Below, one piece after another: positions 9,320-17,369 of a stretch of DNA of 44,752 bases; within the stretch, counting starts at the first letter, position 1; every line of letters starts with the position of its first letter. Location: NCBI GenBank assembly GCA_964616985.1, contig CAZTVF010000034.1, positions 1 through 44,752 of the forward strand, given 5' to 3'. The DNA is from CAZTVF01 sp964616985. Lineage in GTDB: Bacteria > Planctomycetota > Phycisphaerae > SM23-33. The notes under the pieces were generated by a model. The model saw only the letters and a program-made list of their open reading frames with translations. It searched no databases and was not told the origin of the DNA. The translations under genes and the position numbers were made by a program.

Positions 9320-12300
9320 TCACCTTCACCCTCACGGGAAGCGTTAGGCCGTGGTCCGTCAGCAGGTATTCGCCCCGCCACTTGCCGTTGCCGGGGTCGA
9401 ATTCGCCGGGGCCCGTCCATGCCTGCCACGGCACGTGAAGGGGCCCGAGGATGTTCTTGCGGCCACCGACGACCTCGACCGCGATCTCATTCTCGCCCGG
9501 CGACAGTGCGTCGGTGATGTCGGCCTCGAAGGGGCGCCAGGGCATGGGGAACGCCTTTTCGCCGACGATGACGGCGGCGACCGTGCACGCAACGCCGGGC
9601 AGGCTGACAACCAGGCGTCCGCTGAGGGGCTTGCTCACGCTCATCCGGTAGAGCACCGACCCGCCGTAGAAGTCCAGCCCCTGGCCCACCCACGACCCCG
9701 TCGACAGCCGCGTCGTGGCCGGCATCATCGTCAGATTATCGCGGACGCGGCCCTTGGTCGCGTCGCGCAGGCCCACGCCGAAGTCGCCCGCCAGGTACAT
9801 GTCCTCGAGCTCCATGTCGGCGCGGTAGTTGAAATCGAAGAGCAGCTCGTTCTCGCCAGTCCGCAGCAGCGGCGTGATGTCGATCGTCTTGATGTCCTCA
9901 TCCACCCAATGGCCGCTGGCCGCGGCGGCGACCGGCTTGCCGTTGAGGGTGATGGTGTAGTTCTCCGGCTGCTCCAGGGCCAGGAGGCATTGCGGCGGCA
10001 GGTTGGAGACGTGGAAGGTGCGCTGAATCTGGCAGCGGCCTCGCGGCGTGAGGTCGACAACGCCGGTGGCGTACAGATACCACGGCTGGTGCATGCCGTC
10101 GTTCCGCGGGTGGAGGCCGAAGTGTCGGCGGACGGCGTTGTCCGCCCGGATCGACGGCACCCAGCCGCTCCAGGCTGCCTCGCCGATGCGATAGCGGCAG
10201 AAGTCCAGCGGCAGCGTGTTGGGCTCGGTGAGCTCAATGCGGTAAGGACCTTCGGCCGCCTGCTCGCTTTGCAGCGTGCGGGGAGCGGGCGTGCAGGCCT
10301 GGACATCCTGGCCCAGCGTGATCAGGGCGGACCCCGTTGGCGGCAGCGACAGGTCGAACTCGACTCGCTCGCCCGCCTGCACGGACCCGATGCGGGTTCG
10401 TTCGCCGCTGCAGGCGTCCCACAGCGCCACGGGCCCATGGCCGGTGACGGAAACGTGTAGTCGCAGGACCACCGCACGGTCGTGCGACTGCACGAACAGC
10501 ACCTGCCCCGTCTCGGCGGCCCGCAGCATGTGCCACACCGCCTCGCACTCGCGGCCGTCTTGGGTGATTGCGATGCGCCGGGGCAAAGCTGCCTCCACCG
10601 CCGCGACCACGGCCGGGCCCTCGGCCTCGCACGAACCGGCGCCGGAGAGTGCCCGCTGGATCTCGTCGCTCGGCTGCGCAGCGATCATCGAAGGCTGTTG
10701 CCCGGCGAGCAGCACCCTGCCGCCGCCGGCAAGGAACCTGCCCAGCAGCGCCACGGTGTTGGCCCGCAGCGTCACGCACGGCGGGACGATGACCAGCTGA
10801 TAGCTCATCTGACCGACGGCGAAGGCGCCGGCGGCCACGCTGCCATGCCGCTCGAGCATCGACTCATCGGCGTAGTCCCAATCGTAATGAGAGCACGACA
10901 GTGCCCGCACGAGGGACTGCAACTGGCGGTCAAGCCGGTTGATCGTCGAGTCCTTCTCCCCCACCTCCGGACCCATCAGGCCCCAGGCGCTTTCGATCGG
11001 GTGAATCACCAGCACGTCGCGGAGGGGCCTGCCCTGCGTGAGCATAAAACTCAGCCGCCCGAAATACTCCTCCACCACGCGGTAGTACTTCCACCACGGG
11101 CTGTGAGTGAAGATGCTGGCGGGATAATCTCGCTTCGCCCCGCCGGCCAGGCTGTAGTGCGTCAGGTGCGGACAGCGGAAGTTGACGCCGCAGGCGAACT
11201 GCCAGTCGCCCTGGAACTTGTGCCCCTCCAGCGGCCAATCCCAGCCGGTGGCGGCGTACAGTTCGCTCAGCACGCGCGGCTTGCCCAGTTGAGCGGCCAC
11301 CGAACTGCACTGCTTTGCCGTCGAGAGCTCCGACGTCTGATCGGTGAGGATGTCGATGCCCGGCCACTGCATGTGCTCGTAGTGCGGCATGGCGGCGCCG
11401 ATGCGGGCGGCCTGGCTGATGAGCGTGGGCTCCTCCAGCATGTGCCCGGTGAGGGCGATGCGGTGATCTCCGCACCACCGGCCGATCTGCTGGGTGAAGC
11501 TCTCGACGAACAGTTCGGTCACCGTGCGATAGTAGTCGTAGCGGACCTTGGAGAATTGCCCCGCGGGCGAGGCGAAAAACACCTCCGGCAGGCGGTCGAG
11601 AAGATCATAGCCGCGGCGGCTCTTGAACTGCTGCGGCAGTTGGTGCGACCACGTGACGGCCAGGTGCTGGGGGCTCTGCCAGAGCTGGATCGCGCCGTAA
11701 TTGGGCTCGTCGAAGAAGATCGCGGGGATGAGGTCGCCGAAATCCTTGCCATAGCGATCGGCGTACGCCTGGTGCGTAAGGCGGATGAACTCGGCCACCG
11801 CGTCGGGGTTCATGACGTCGAGGTAGGTGGCGCCGTTGAACCAGCCGATGTCCGGCAGCGGCACGGCGTCGAAGGAGAATGCGTCCGCGGCCGAAGCATC
11901 CGCGGCGCGGCGGTACGACTTGAGCTGCCGGTTGCCGTCCAATTCCACGGCGAAGGTGGCGAGGTGGTCGACGGCCTGGGCGTCAGCCTTGCCGGGCGTG
12001 GCCACCAGTTCGAGCATCCGGTAGCCGGGGTTCTGCCGTGTCACCAGCCCGCCGGCAAAGCCCGACGGCCAGCGATCCTCATCGTACAGGTAGGCCTTCA
12101 TGCCCAGTTGCCGCGCCTTCTCGATGCAGGCGGAAACGCACTGGAACCACTCGGCCGAGAGGTACGGGGTCTTGAGGCCATAGCGGCTGTGCATGAAGAA
12201 GCCGCCCATCCCCGCCTGCTTCATCTCTTCGATGGCGCGCTCGAGTCGGGGGATCTCCAGGCGGCCATTCCACGACCAGAACGGCCCGCAGCGAAACGGC

Positions 12301-12341
12301 GCCGTCGGATTCTGCCACGTTTCCAGGAACTGCTCGTCCAT
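9312..12341 (-). CDS. Glycoside hydrolase, GH106-like (alpha-L-rhamnosidase type)
   Basis: A 1009-residue protein resembling glycoside hydrolase family 106, whose known members release alpha-L-rhamnose. Landmarks are the N-terminal FWSWNGRLE, MGGFFMHSRYGLKTPYLS and YLYDEDRWPSGFAGG block, then IFFDEPNYG in the barrel. The C-terminal 300 residues are beta-rich with sugar-binding-domain features like those of GH2 enzymes. No signal peptide is seen at the chosen start (MDEQFLETWQNP), so a cytoplasmic site or an unannotated secretion route must be assumed. A purine-rich AGAGAGAGAG precedes the ATG. The final codons, including the stop, coincide with one copy of the 12-bp duplication that flanks the neighbouring palindromic element. 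Substrate is inferred from family only. Confidence 0.75.
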   Translation of the reverse strand: MDEQFLETWQNPTAPFRCGPFWSWNGRLEIPRLERAIEEMKQAGMGGFFMHSRYGLKTPYLSAEWFQCVSACIEKARQLGMKAYLYDEDRWPSGFAGGLVTRQNPGYRMLELVATPGKADAQAVDHLATFAVELDGNRQLKSYRRAADASAADAFSFDAVPLPDIGWFNGATYLDVMNPDAVAEFIRLTHQAYADRYGKDFGDLIPAIFFDEPNYGAIQLWQSPQHLAVTWSHQLPQQFKSRRGYDLLDRLPEVFFASPAGQFSKVRYDYYRTVTELFVESFTQQIGRWCGDHRIALTGHMLEEPTLISQAARIGAAMPHYEHMQWPGIDILTDQTSELSTAKQCSSVAAQLGKPRVLSELYAATGWDWPLEGHKFQGDWQFACGVNFRCPHLTHYSLAGGAKRDYPASIFTHSPWWKYYRVVEEYFGRLSFMLTQGRPLRDVLVIHPIESAWGLMGPEVGEKDSTINRLDRQLQSLVRALSCSHYDWDYADESMLERHGSVAAGAFAVGQMSYQLVIVPPCVTLRANTVALLGRFLAGGGRVLLAGQQPSMIAAQPSDEIQRALSGAGSCEAEGPAVVAAVEAALPRRIAITQDGRECEAVWHMLRAAETGQVLFVQSHDRAVVLRLHVSVTGHGPVALWDACSGERTRIGSVQAGERVEFDLSLPPTGSALITLGQDVQACTPAPRTLQSEQAAEGPYRIELTEPNTLPLDFCRYRIGEAAWSGWVPSIRADNAVRRHFGLHPRNDGMHQPWYLYATGVVDLTPRGRCQIQRTFHVSNLPPQCLLALEQPENYTITLNGKPVAAAASGHWVDEDIKTIDITPLLRTGENELLFDFNYRADMELEDMYLAGDFGVGLRDATKGRVRDNLTMMPATTRLSTGSWVGQGLDFYGGSVLYRMSVSKPLSGRLVVSLPGVACTVAAVIVGEKAFPMPWRPFEADITDALSPGENEIAVEVVGGRKNILGPLHVPWQAWTGPGEFDPGNGKWRGEYLLTDHGLTLPVRVKVMK

Positions 12342-12542
12342 GCGAACTCTCTCTCTGTCGGATCAGGTTGGGGTTGCTGGTGACGGCCTTCCTGCCTCCG
12401 GCCGCCAAGCCCAGGCCGGCGGGAGCGAAGAAGAAACAGCGAACGGCAGAACTGCAGAATGATGAGCTCAGAATGTCGAAGAAAGAAGGCGAATATGCAC
12501 TTCTGGTTTCGCCGTTCGATATTCCGGGGCGATTCCTCTGAA

Positions 12543-13280
12543 CTACGTGCCGAATTCGTCGCCGCGGAACGTGTGGCCGAGGTAGGTCTTGCGGACGAGC
12601 TCATCGCTGACCAGGTCGCGGGGCGAACCTTCGCGGAGGACCTTGCCGTTGTCGATGATGTACGACCGGTCGGTCACCGAGAGCGTCTCGCGGACATTGT
12701 GGTCGGTCAGAAGGACGCTGATGCCGCGGTCCTTAAGGCCGCGGATCTCGCGCTGCAGGTCCTCGACGGCAATGGGGTCGACGCCGGAGAAGGGCTCGTC
12801 CAGCAGCATCATCGTGGGGTTGGTGACCAGAGCGCGGGCGATCTCCAGCTTGCGGCGCTCGCCGCCGGAGAGCGTGCGGGCCATCTGCCCCCCCACGTGC
12901 GAGAGGCCGAACTGCGAGAGCAGTTGCTCGCACCGCTCGTTGCGGGCGTGGCGGGAGAGCTTCATCGTTTCGAGGATGGCCAGGAGGTTCTGGCGCACGG
13001 TGAGGCGGTGGAAGATGCTGGGCTCCTGCGAGAGGTAGCCCATGCCGCGGCGGGCCCGCTTGAACATGGGCATCCGCGACACGTCCACGCCGTCGAAGAC
13101 CACCGTGCCGCCATCGGGGGTGATCATGCCGATGGTCATGCGGAAGGTGGTGGTCTTGCCGGCGCCGTTGCGGCCCAGCAGGCCGACGATCTCGCCCTGA
13201 TTCACGGTGATCGAAACGCGGTCCACGACGGTTCTTCCGCCGTACCGCTTCACCATGTCTCGCGCCTCAAGCAGAATCAT
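12543..13280 (-). CDS. lptB: LPS export ABC transporter ATP-binding protein LptB
   Basis: A 245-residue ABC ATPase that powers lipopolysaccharide extraction from the inner membrane with LptFG and LptC. Walker A GRNGAGKTT is at 36-44, the signature LSGGERRKLEIARAL at 137-151, Walker B MMLLDEP at 157-163 with FSGVDPIAV after it, and the switch histidine lies in LLTDHNVRETL. The GYLSQEPSIFHRLTV stretch is characteristic of LptB rather than of branched-chain amino acid transporters. No other lpt gene is in the window. The presence of lptB supports a diderm cell envelope. The start is placed at 13280 with a weak GGA upstream. Confidence 0.93.
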   Translation of the reverse strand: MILLEARDMVKRYGGRTVVDRVSITVNQGEIVGLLGRNGAGKTTTFRMTIGMITPDGGTVVFDGVDVSRMPMFKRARRGMGYLSQEPSIFHRLTVRQNLLAILETMKLSRHARNERCEQLLSQFGLSHVGGQMARTLSGGERRKLEIARALVTNPTMMLLDEPFSGVDPIAVEDLQREIRGLKDRGISVLLTDHNVRETLSVTDRSYIIDNGKVLREGSPRDLVSDELVRKTYLGHTFRGDEFGT

Positions 13281-13600
13281 ATTGGATGTTCCATCATGTG
13301 AATAACCTGTAGATAACCGGCCTTGCGTGCAGTCCCGCGGGCCGTTGTCGGGGTTTTTCCCGAGCCAAGGGCGTCTTTCCGGGCATCACGGGCAGTGCCG
13401 TACACGTGGCCTTGCACGCTTAAGTCGGATACAACCCGCGGAGCATCAATCGCTTACAACTCACCTAACAAGACATAGGGGCAGGCGGCACTCGCAGCTA
13501 GGCTATTGTCCCGGCCCGGGCACTGCGCCATCGCAAGGCATTGAAAAGGCTGGCATCTATGCCCGACTGTGCATAAGCCGTTGGCAGTCACACTGCGCCG
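13281..13600. other. Intergenic region between lepB and lptB, no gene seen
   Basis: A 320-bp gap on the leader side of lptB and the trailer side of lepB. It contains short GC-rich inverted stretches, such as CCCGGCCCGGG near 13515 and a CGGGG/CCCG pair around a T5 run near 13350, but no convincing terminator, RNA or reading frame with a ribosome site. An open frame at 13327-13638 on the plus strand has no family features and runs into the lepB 3' end. Confidence 0.5.
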
Positions 13601-15292
13601 CTACCGTATCAACCGCATCCGGCCGACGTTGGGGATGATCGGCAACCCACGCAGGCCCGGGATGCGGAAGCCCGACGGCCAGTACACGAACAGTGCCCGG
13701 CCGATCAGATTGTAACGGGGAACGGTGCCCAACTGATACTGAAACTTGCCGTCGTTGTACAGCCTCAGCGACGGGGCGGCCAGGACCCAGCTTCGGCCGT
13801 CAAGGCTGCTGGGGCTGTTGTCGCCGAGCATGAAGAACTCGTCCAAGTCGGGGTTTGCGGCGTCCTTGAGCAGATAGATCGGAGTGCCGAACGTGCCCCA
13901 GCCCGGCTTGCCCGGCCCGGCAGGACGGTGGCGGATGTCCCCCGCCGGCGCGTTGGCCTCGACGTCACGGGCATAGTTGCCCAGCGAGGTCCTGAAGACC
14001 GCTTTCGAGGGATCGGTGGGATCAGAGGCCGGGTTCTGCGTCGTCTGGGTGTAGAACTCATCCCGTTCGAGCCTCACGTGCCACAGTTCCAGCGCCCCGC
14101 CGCTGGCCTCGATGGACACCGATGGAGCGGGAACCGAATTGACGCGGGCCGTGACCCATTTGAAATTCACGCCGTAGTCTTCGTCGCTGATCTGCAGCAC
14201 GGGTTCATTGTCCACCCACAGCGTCTGCTGCAGGTCCACGTTGGTCAGGGCGATCGTGTGGCCTTCCCCTGGCGACAGCGGGGCCAGCGTCCGCGACTTC
14301 GTCAGCTCATGCATCTCGGGCAGGCCCTTGATGTAGAGGCTGACGTTGCCATCGCTGCGGACCGTGCCCTCGAACTCGAGGTTGAAGCTGCTGAGCTTCA
14401 GCGTGACCGCGCCGTTGGAATCGCCCGGCCGCAGCACGCACGAGAGGCGAAGGTCGGTGCAGATGTCGTCGTTGCCAAAATGGCTGGGCGAGTTGTAGCC
14501 GTAGTTCGGATGGAACAGCACGTTGTTGAGCTTCGAGTCCAGCCGCAGCGCCTTGGGGCTGACGCCGAAGCGGACGGCCTGGGGTTCGGGGCCGCCCTTC
14601 CAGGCCAGCACGCGGCCCTCGAGGGCGTTGGCGTCCCAGCGGTCGGCGTTGTCGTCGGGCGTCCATCGCGGGCAGCGAGGATCCGCCTGCCATTCGCTGC
14701 GGGGGCGATAGTCGTTGTCGTAGACGATCTGCCACATGACGTCCTGGACGCCGCCCTTGCGACGGATGGTCCAGTTGGGGTCGCTGCCGCCATTGGGGTC
14801 CAGGACACTGTTGGGGTCGACGGCAACGAAGAGGTCGCCGTGCACGATCTGGAGGCACTCCCCGGGCAGGCCCACGAGGCGCTTGATGTAGTTCTGCCTG
14901 TTGTCCTGCGGGTTCTTGAAGACCACGACGTCCCATGGACGCGGCTCGGTGAACTGGTAGAGGTACTTCAGCACCAGCACGCGGTCGCCGCTGCTGACAT
15001 CCTGCATGGAGTTGGGTGGACACGGGAAACGGCAGCTGGGGCAGCCGGGTGACTTGGGGCCGGTGGCGTCGTTGTTGTTGCCGAAGGCGAATTCATAGCC
15101 GCAGCTCGGGCAGCGGACATCCCAGTGCTCGCCCAGCAGGCGCGGCGCCATCGAACCGGTGGGGATGACGAACGCCTCGATCACGAACGCGCGAAGGACG
15201 AACGCCAGGATGATCGCCACCCAGATGCTCTCGATCGTATCGCGGTACGTGCCGATCTCGCCGGCTTTGGATGTATCGGAGGCCTTGGCCAT
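13601..15292 (-). CDS. lepB: Signal peptidase I with zinc ribbon and large beta-rich insert
   Basis: Signal peptidase I cleaves signal peptides at the outer face of the inner membrane using a Ser/Lys dyad. The start at 15292 (MAKASDTSKAG) places the single membrane helix at 21-43. Catalytic Ser47 is in PTGSMAP, Lys137 is in YIKRLVGLPGE, and the box-E motif GDNSPSSLDGR is near 490. At 563 residues it is far longer than usual. Two CPSC pairs (C61/C64 and C84/C87) form a probable zinc ribbon right after the catalytic serine. About 300 residues between boxes D and E include a stretch that looks like a concanavalin/LamG-type fold and ends LELWHVRLERDEFYT. Longer upstream starts add a low-complexity Arg-rich leader and are rejected. 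Confidence 0.85.
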   Translation of the reverse strand: MAKASDTSKAGEIGTYRDTIESIWVAIILAFVLRAFVIEAFVIPTGSMAPRLLGEHWDVRCPSCGYEFAFGNNNDATGPKSPGCPSCRFPCPPNSMQDVSSGDRVLVLKYLYQFTEPRPWDVVVFKNPQDNRQNYIKRLVGLPGECLQIVHGDLFVAVDPNSVLDPNGGSDPNWTIRRKGGVQDVMWQIVYDNDYRPRSEWQADPRCPRWTPDDNADRWDANALEGRVLAWKGGPEPQAVRFGVSPKALRLDSKLNNVLFHPNYGYNSPSHFGNDDICTDLRLSCVLRPGDSNGAVTLKLSSFNLEFEGTVRSDGNVSLYIKGLPEMHELTKSRTLAPLSPGEGHTIALTNVDLQQTLWVDNEPVLQISDEDYGVNFKWVTARVNSVPAPSVSIEASGGALELWHVRLERDEFYTQTTQNPASDPTDPSKAVFRTSLGNYARDVEANAPAGDIRHRPAGPGKPGWGTFGTPIYLLKDAANPDLDEFFMLGDNSPSSLDGRSWVLAAPSLRLYNDGKFQYQLGTVPRYNLIGRALFVYWPSGFRIPGLRGLPIIPNVGRMRLIR

Positions 15293-15351
15293 AGAATCCG
15301 ACCAGCTTAATCGCCCCACGGGGAAAAAGCAAAAGAGAACGCGGGCGATGA

Positions 15352-15954
15352 CTACCCCTCGGGATTCTCCAACAGCGTACGAAGGCGGTCGTTCAGTACG
15401 TCGGGCAGTCTTGTCAGCCAATCCTCGCCGACGAGGCCGACCTCGATCAGGTCGCGCAAGTGCATGCGGTCCTTGTCGCGGAAGGCGGTGAGCTTGATGC
15501 GCACCAAGGCCTCCAGCGAGAGGACGCAGAAGAGATCCCCCTCCTCGCAATCGGTGACATCCGGGTTGGCCATGGGCTCCTGCGGACGCACTTTCTCGTT
15601 TGCGAAGACGATATGGACAGCATCGCGCGGTTTTGCGTCGGGCCCATCAAGAAACACGTCCATTCCAGCGACATGCCGGTAGACGAAGCCAGCGGCCTCA
15701 AGGGCATCCTTGGCACCCTCCAGATCGTCCCGGCGAATGAGAATGTCCACATCCTGCGTGTTCCGCACCGCGGCCTCATCGACACGAGAGACCCAAAGCG
15801 CCACGGCACAATCATCCGTGATCGAAAACCGAACGCCGCTGCCCTTGAGAGCCGTGGTTACTCGCAAGAGGCGATCTCGCACGCGTGCCACTGCGAGCAC
15901 CGCCTTGTCTAATGAGAATGGGTTCACGTTGACACAGTCTCCAGCCAAGCCCAC
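15352..15954 (-). CDS. Small nucleotidyltransferase-fold protein (AbiEii/DUF6036-like)
   Basis: A 200-residue protein with an incomplete nucleotidyltransferase pattern: TQDVDILIRRDDLEGAKDALEAAGF carries the DxD strand typical of the AbiEii and DUF6036 groups, preceded by a helix with DDCAVALWVSR in place of the usual GGxA. The C-terminal part has SLEALVRIKLTAFRDKDRMHLRDLIEVG, which is common in these proteins. Related proteins occur as toxins of type IV toxin-antitoxin pairs, but no antitoxin-sized neighbour is seen, so this may be a stand-alone protein. The start is a GTG at 15954; a second GTG at 15927 with GGAG upstream is an equally good choice. lepB follows 59 bp downstream on the same strand. 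Confidence 0.6.
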   Translation of the reverse strand: MGLAGDCVNVNPFSLDKAVLAVARVRDRLLRVTTALKGSGVRFSITDDCAVALWVSRVDEAAVRNTQDVDILIRRDDLEGAKDALEAAGFVYRHVAGMDVFLDGPDAKPRDAVHIVFANEKVRPQEPMANPDVTDCEEGDLFCVLSLEALVRIKLTAFRDKDRMHLRDLIEVGLVGEDWLTRLPDVLNDRLRTLLENPEG

Positions 15955-15999
15955 CTACCAAAGTTCAATTGCCACGTATCATAGCTGCAGCGACAAACC

Positions 16000-16076
16000 G
16001 ATTCACTGATCAACTGCTTCACTGCTTCACCCTTTGGACGTTCCGATTCACTGATTCACTGATTCACCGATTCACT
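16000..16076 (+). repeat. Tandem 8-bp repeat, two blocks of four copies
   Basis: The unit GATTCACT is repeated four times at 16045-16076 (third copy GATTCACC). A more degenerate block of four lies at 16000-16031 (GATTCACT, GATCAACT, GCTTCACT, GCTTCACC). A 13-bp spacer separates them. The tract is in the leader region of pyrE, about 160 bp before the start codon. It is too short and too regular to be a CRISPR array. Confidence 0.75.
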
Positions 16077-16114
16077 TTGTCGCCGGCTCTTGGTATCGTG
16101 TCAGCCTGGCGTAG

Positions 16115-16210
16115 CACGGGCGTCTGGCCAGTGAGCTTGCCTGCCGGCACGCGGGCAGGCCCACGGCATCCGGCCGTGCGTTCCGCAACCTGCACGGCCG
16201 AGAGGCCGTG
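16115..16210. repeat. Array of small GC-rich hairpins in the pyrE leader
   Basis: Three perfect or near-perfect small hairpins stand in a row: 16139-16160 (GCCTGCC/GGGCAGGC), 16162-16178 (CACGGC/GGCCGTG) and 16193-16210 (CACGGCC, GAGA loop, GGCCGTG), preceded by a weaker one at 16115-16133. Their style, a GC stem around a 4-nt loop, matches the hairpins inside the element at 9153-9307. This suggests a decayed member of the same repeat class. The last stem ends 10 bp before the pyrE ribosome site and could affect its translation. Confidence 0.5.
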
Positions 16211-16232
16211 TGTACGTACGAAGGAGATCACA

Positions 16233-16748
16233 GTGGACAGGGCGCAACTGGCGGCACGGATCAAGGCGGTGGCATACCTCGAGGGCGATTTCACGCTGCG
16301 AAGCGGCAGGAAGAGCAAGTACTACTTCGACAAGTACCTCTTCGAGACGCAGCCGGACATCCTGGCCGAGCTCGGCAAGCTTTATGTCCCCTACACCGAG
16401 GGCGCCGAGGTGATCGCCGGCCCCGAACTGGGCGCCGTCGCCCTGGCGGCGGCCACCTCGCTGGCCAGCGGCAAGCCCTTCGCCATCGTCCGCAAGGCCG
16501 CCAAGGACTACGCCACCAAGAAGCTGCTGGAAGGCGCCCCCGTCGCCGGCAAGAAGGTGCTTCTGGTGGAGGACCTCGGCACCACGGCCGGGGCGGCGCT
16601 GGAGGCGGCCAAGACGCTCGTCGAGGCCGGGGCGACGATCACGCAGATCGTCTTCGTCATCGACCGGCAGGAAGGCGCCCGCGAGAACGTCCAGAATGCC
16701 GGTTTCAAGTTCGCCGCCCTGTTCACCAAGGCCGACCTGGGCGTATAA
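16233..16748 (+). CDS. pyrE: Orotate phosphoribosyltransferase PyrE (short type)
   Basis: PyrE couples orotate to PRPP to make OMP in pyrimidine synthesis. The 171-residue length fits the shorter type of OPRT. The start is a GTG at 16233 preceded by AAGGAG at 16221-16226; a longer open frame upstream crosses tandem repeats and hairpins and is not coding. Motifs are GDFTLRSGRKSKYYFDKY at 18-35 (substrate loop), IAGPELGAVALA at 61-72, the flexible-loop KAAKDYATKKL at 88-98 and the PRPP-binding LLVEDLGTTAGAA at 110-122. It lies 18 bp before a phosphoglycosyl transferase and probably heads the glycan operon, which links pyrimidine nucleotide supply with UDP-sugar use; that link is an inference. 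Confidence 0.92.
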   Translation: MDRAQLAARIKAVAYLEGDFTLRSGRKSKYYFDKYLFETQPDILAELGKLYVPYTEGAEVIAGPELGAVALAAATSLASGKPFAIVRKAAKDYATKKLLEGAPVAGKKVLLVEDLGTTAGAALEAAKTLVEAGATITQIVFVIDRQEGARENVQNAGFKFAALFTKADLGV

Positions 16749-16766
16749 ACTCCGCGGAAGCCCTGC

Positions 16767-17369
16767 ATGTTGAAACGCCTTTGCGATATCCTCCTGAGCC
16801 TGCTGGCGACGGTCGTCCTGGCATTGCCGATGGCCGTCGTCGCCCTGCTCATTCGCATCGGCTCGCGGAGCCCCGCCCTGTTCTGCCAGACGCGCGCCGG
16901 GCGTGACGGCAGGCCCTTCAGGATGCTGAAGTTTCGCACGATGCGTGTCGATACTGATCCATACGGAGTCTCGCCGCACTCGGCCGACGACCCTCGCCTG
17001 ACGCGGCTGGGCAAGTTCCTTCGCGAGACGAGCATCGATGAACTGCCGCAGCTGCTGAACATCCTGTGCGGACACATGAGCCTCGTGGGCCCCCGCCCGC
17101 TGTACGAGCGGCAGGCCCAGGAGTGGGACGACCGCCAGCGAGGCCGCCTGAAGGTCAGGCCCGGCCTCACCGGATACGCCCAGGCCTACGGCCGCGCGAG
17201 CCTCACGCTCGAAGAGAAGATCGAGATGGACCTGTACTACGTGGAGCACCGGAGTTTCTGGCTGGACGCGAAAATCATCTTCCGCACGGCCCTGAACCTG
17301 GTGCGACCGGCCGATAAGATCTACGAGAAGCGGTACAGCCGTCACAAGGAGCAGGAAACTGACTCGTAA
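16767..17369 (+). CDS. Monotopic phosphoglycosyl transferase (PglC/WcaJ-type sugar transferase)
   Basis: A 200-residue initiating transferase that moves a sugar-1-phosphate from a nucleotide sugar to undecaprenyl phosphate at the inner membrane. It has the minimal PglC-like size: one N-terminal re-entrant helix (about 8-30) and the catalytic domain, without the extra four helices of WbaP/WcaJ. Family motifs are KFRTMRVD at 55-62, the catalytic Asp-Glu pair D91-E92 in TSIDELPQLLNIL, MSLVGPRP at 104-111 and VRPGLTGYAQAYG near 130. It overlaps the next gene by 11 bp if that gene begins at its CTG codon. A second, polytopic transferase (24655-25845) is nearby, so two glycan pathways or steps are possible. 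Confidence 0.9.
   Translation: MLKRLCDILLSLLATVVLALPMAVVALLIRIGSRSPALFCQTRAGRDGRPFRMLKFRTMRVDTDPYGVSPHSADDPRLTRLGKFLRETSIDELPQLLNILCGHMSLVGPRPLYERQAQEWDDRQRGRLKVRPGLTGYAQAYGRASLTLEEKIEMDLYYVEHRSFWLDAKIIFRTALNLVRPADKIYEKRYSRHKEQETDS

Noticed and set aside
9112..9429. Short Arg/Pro/Ser-rich frame across the palindromic element
   Set aside because: It only translates the hairpin repeats and overlaps the glycosidase end; no ribosome site.
10482..12383. 633-codon plus-strand frame opposite the GH106-like gene
   Set aside because: No ribosome site or domain; the minus-strand frame carries the glycosidase motifs.
13327..13638. 103-codon plus-strand frame between lptB and lepB
   Set aside because: No ribosome site, no motif, and it overlaps the lepB end.
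15352..15954. Type IV toxin-antitoxin pair
   Set aside because: Only the nucleotidyltransferase-like half is present; no antitoxin-like gene is next to it.
16000..16076. CRISPR-like array
   Set aside because: Units are 8 bp and directly adjacent, without spacers, and no cas gene is present.
15969..16232. Upstream extension of PyrE
   Set aside because: It translates the octamer repeats and hairpins; GTG 16233 with AAGGAG gives the normal OPRT N-terminus.
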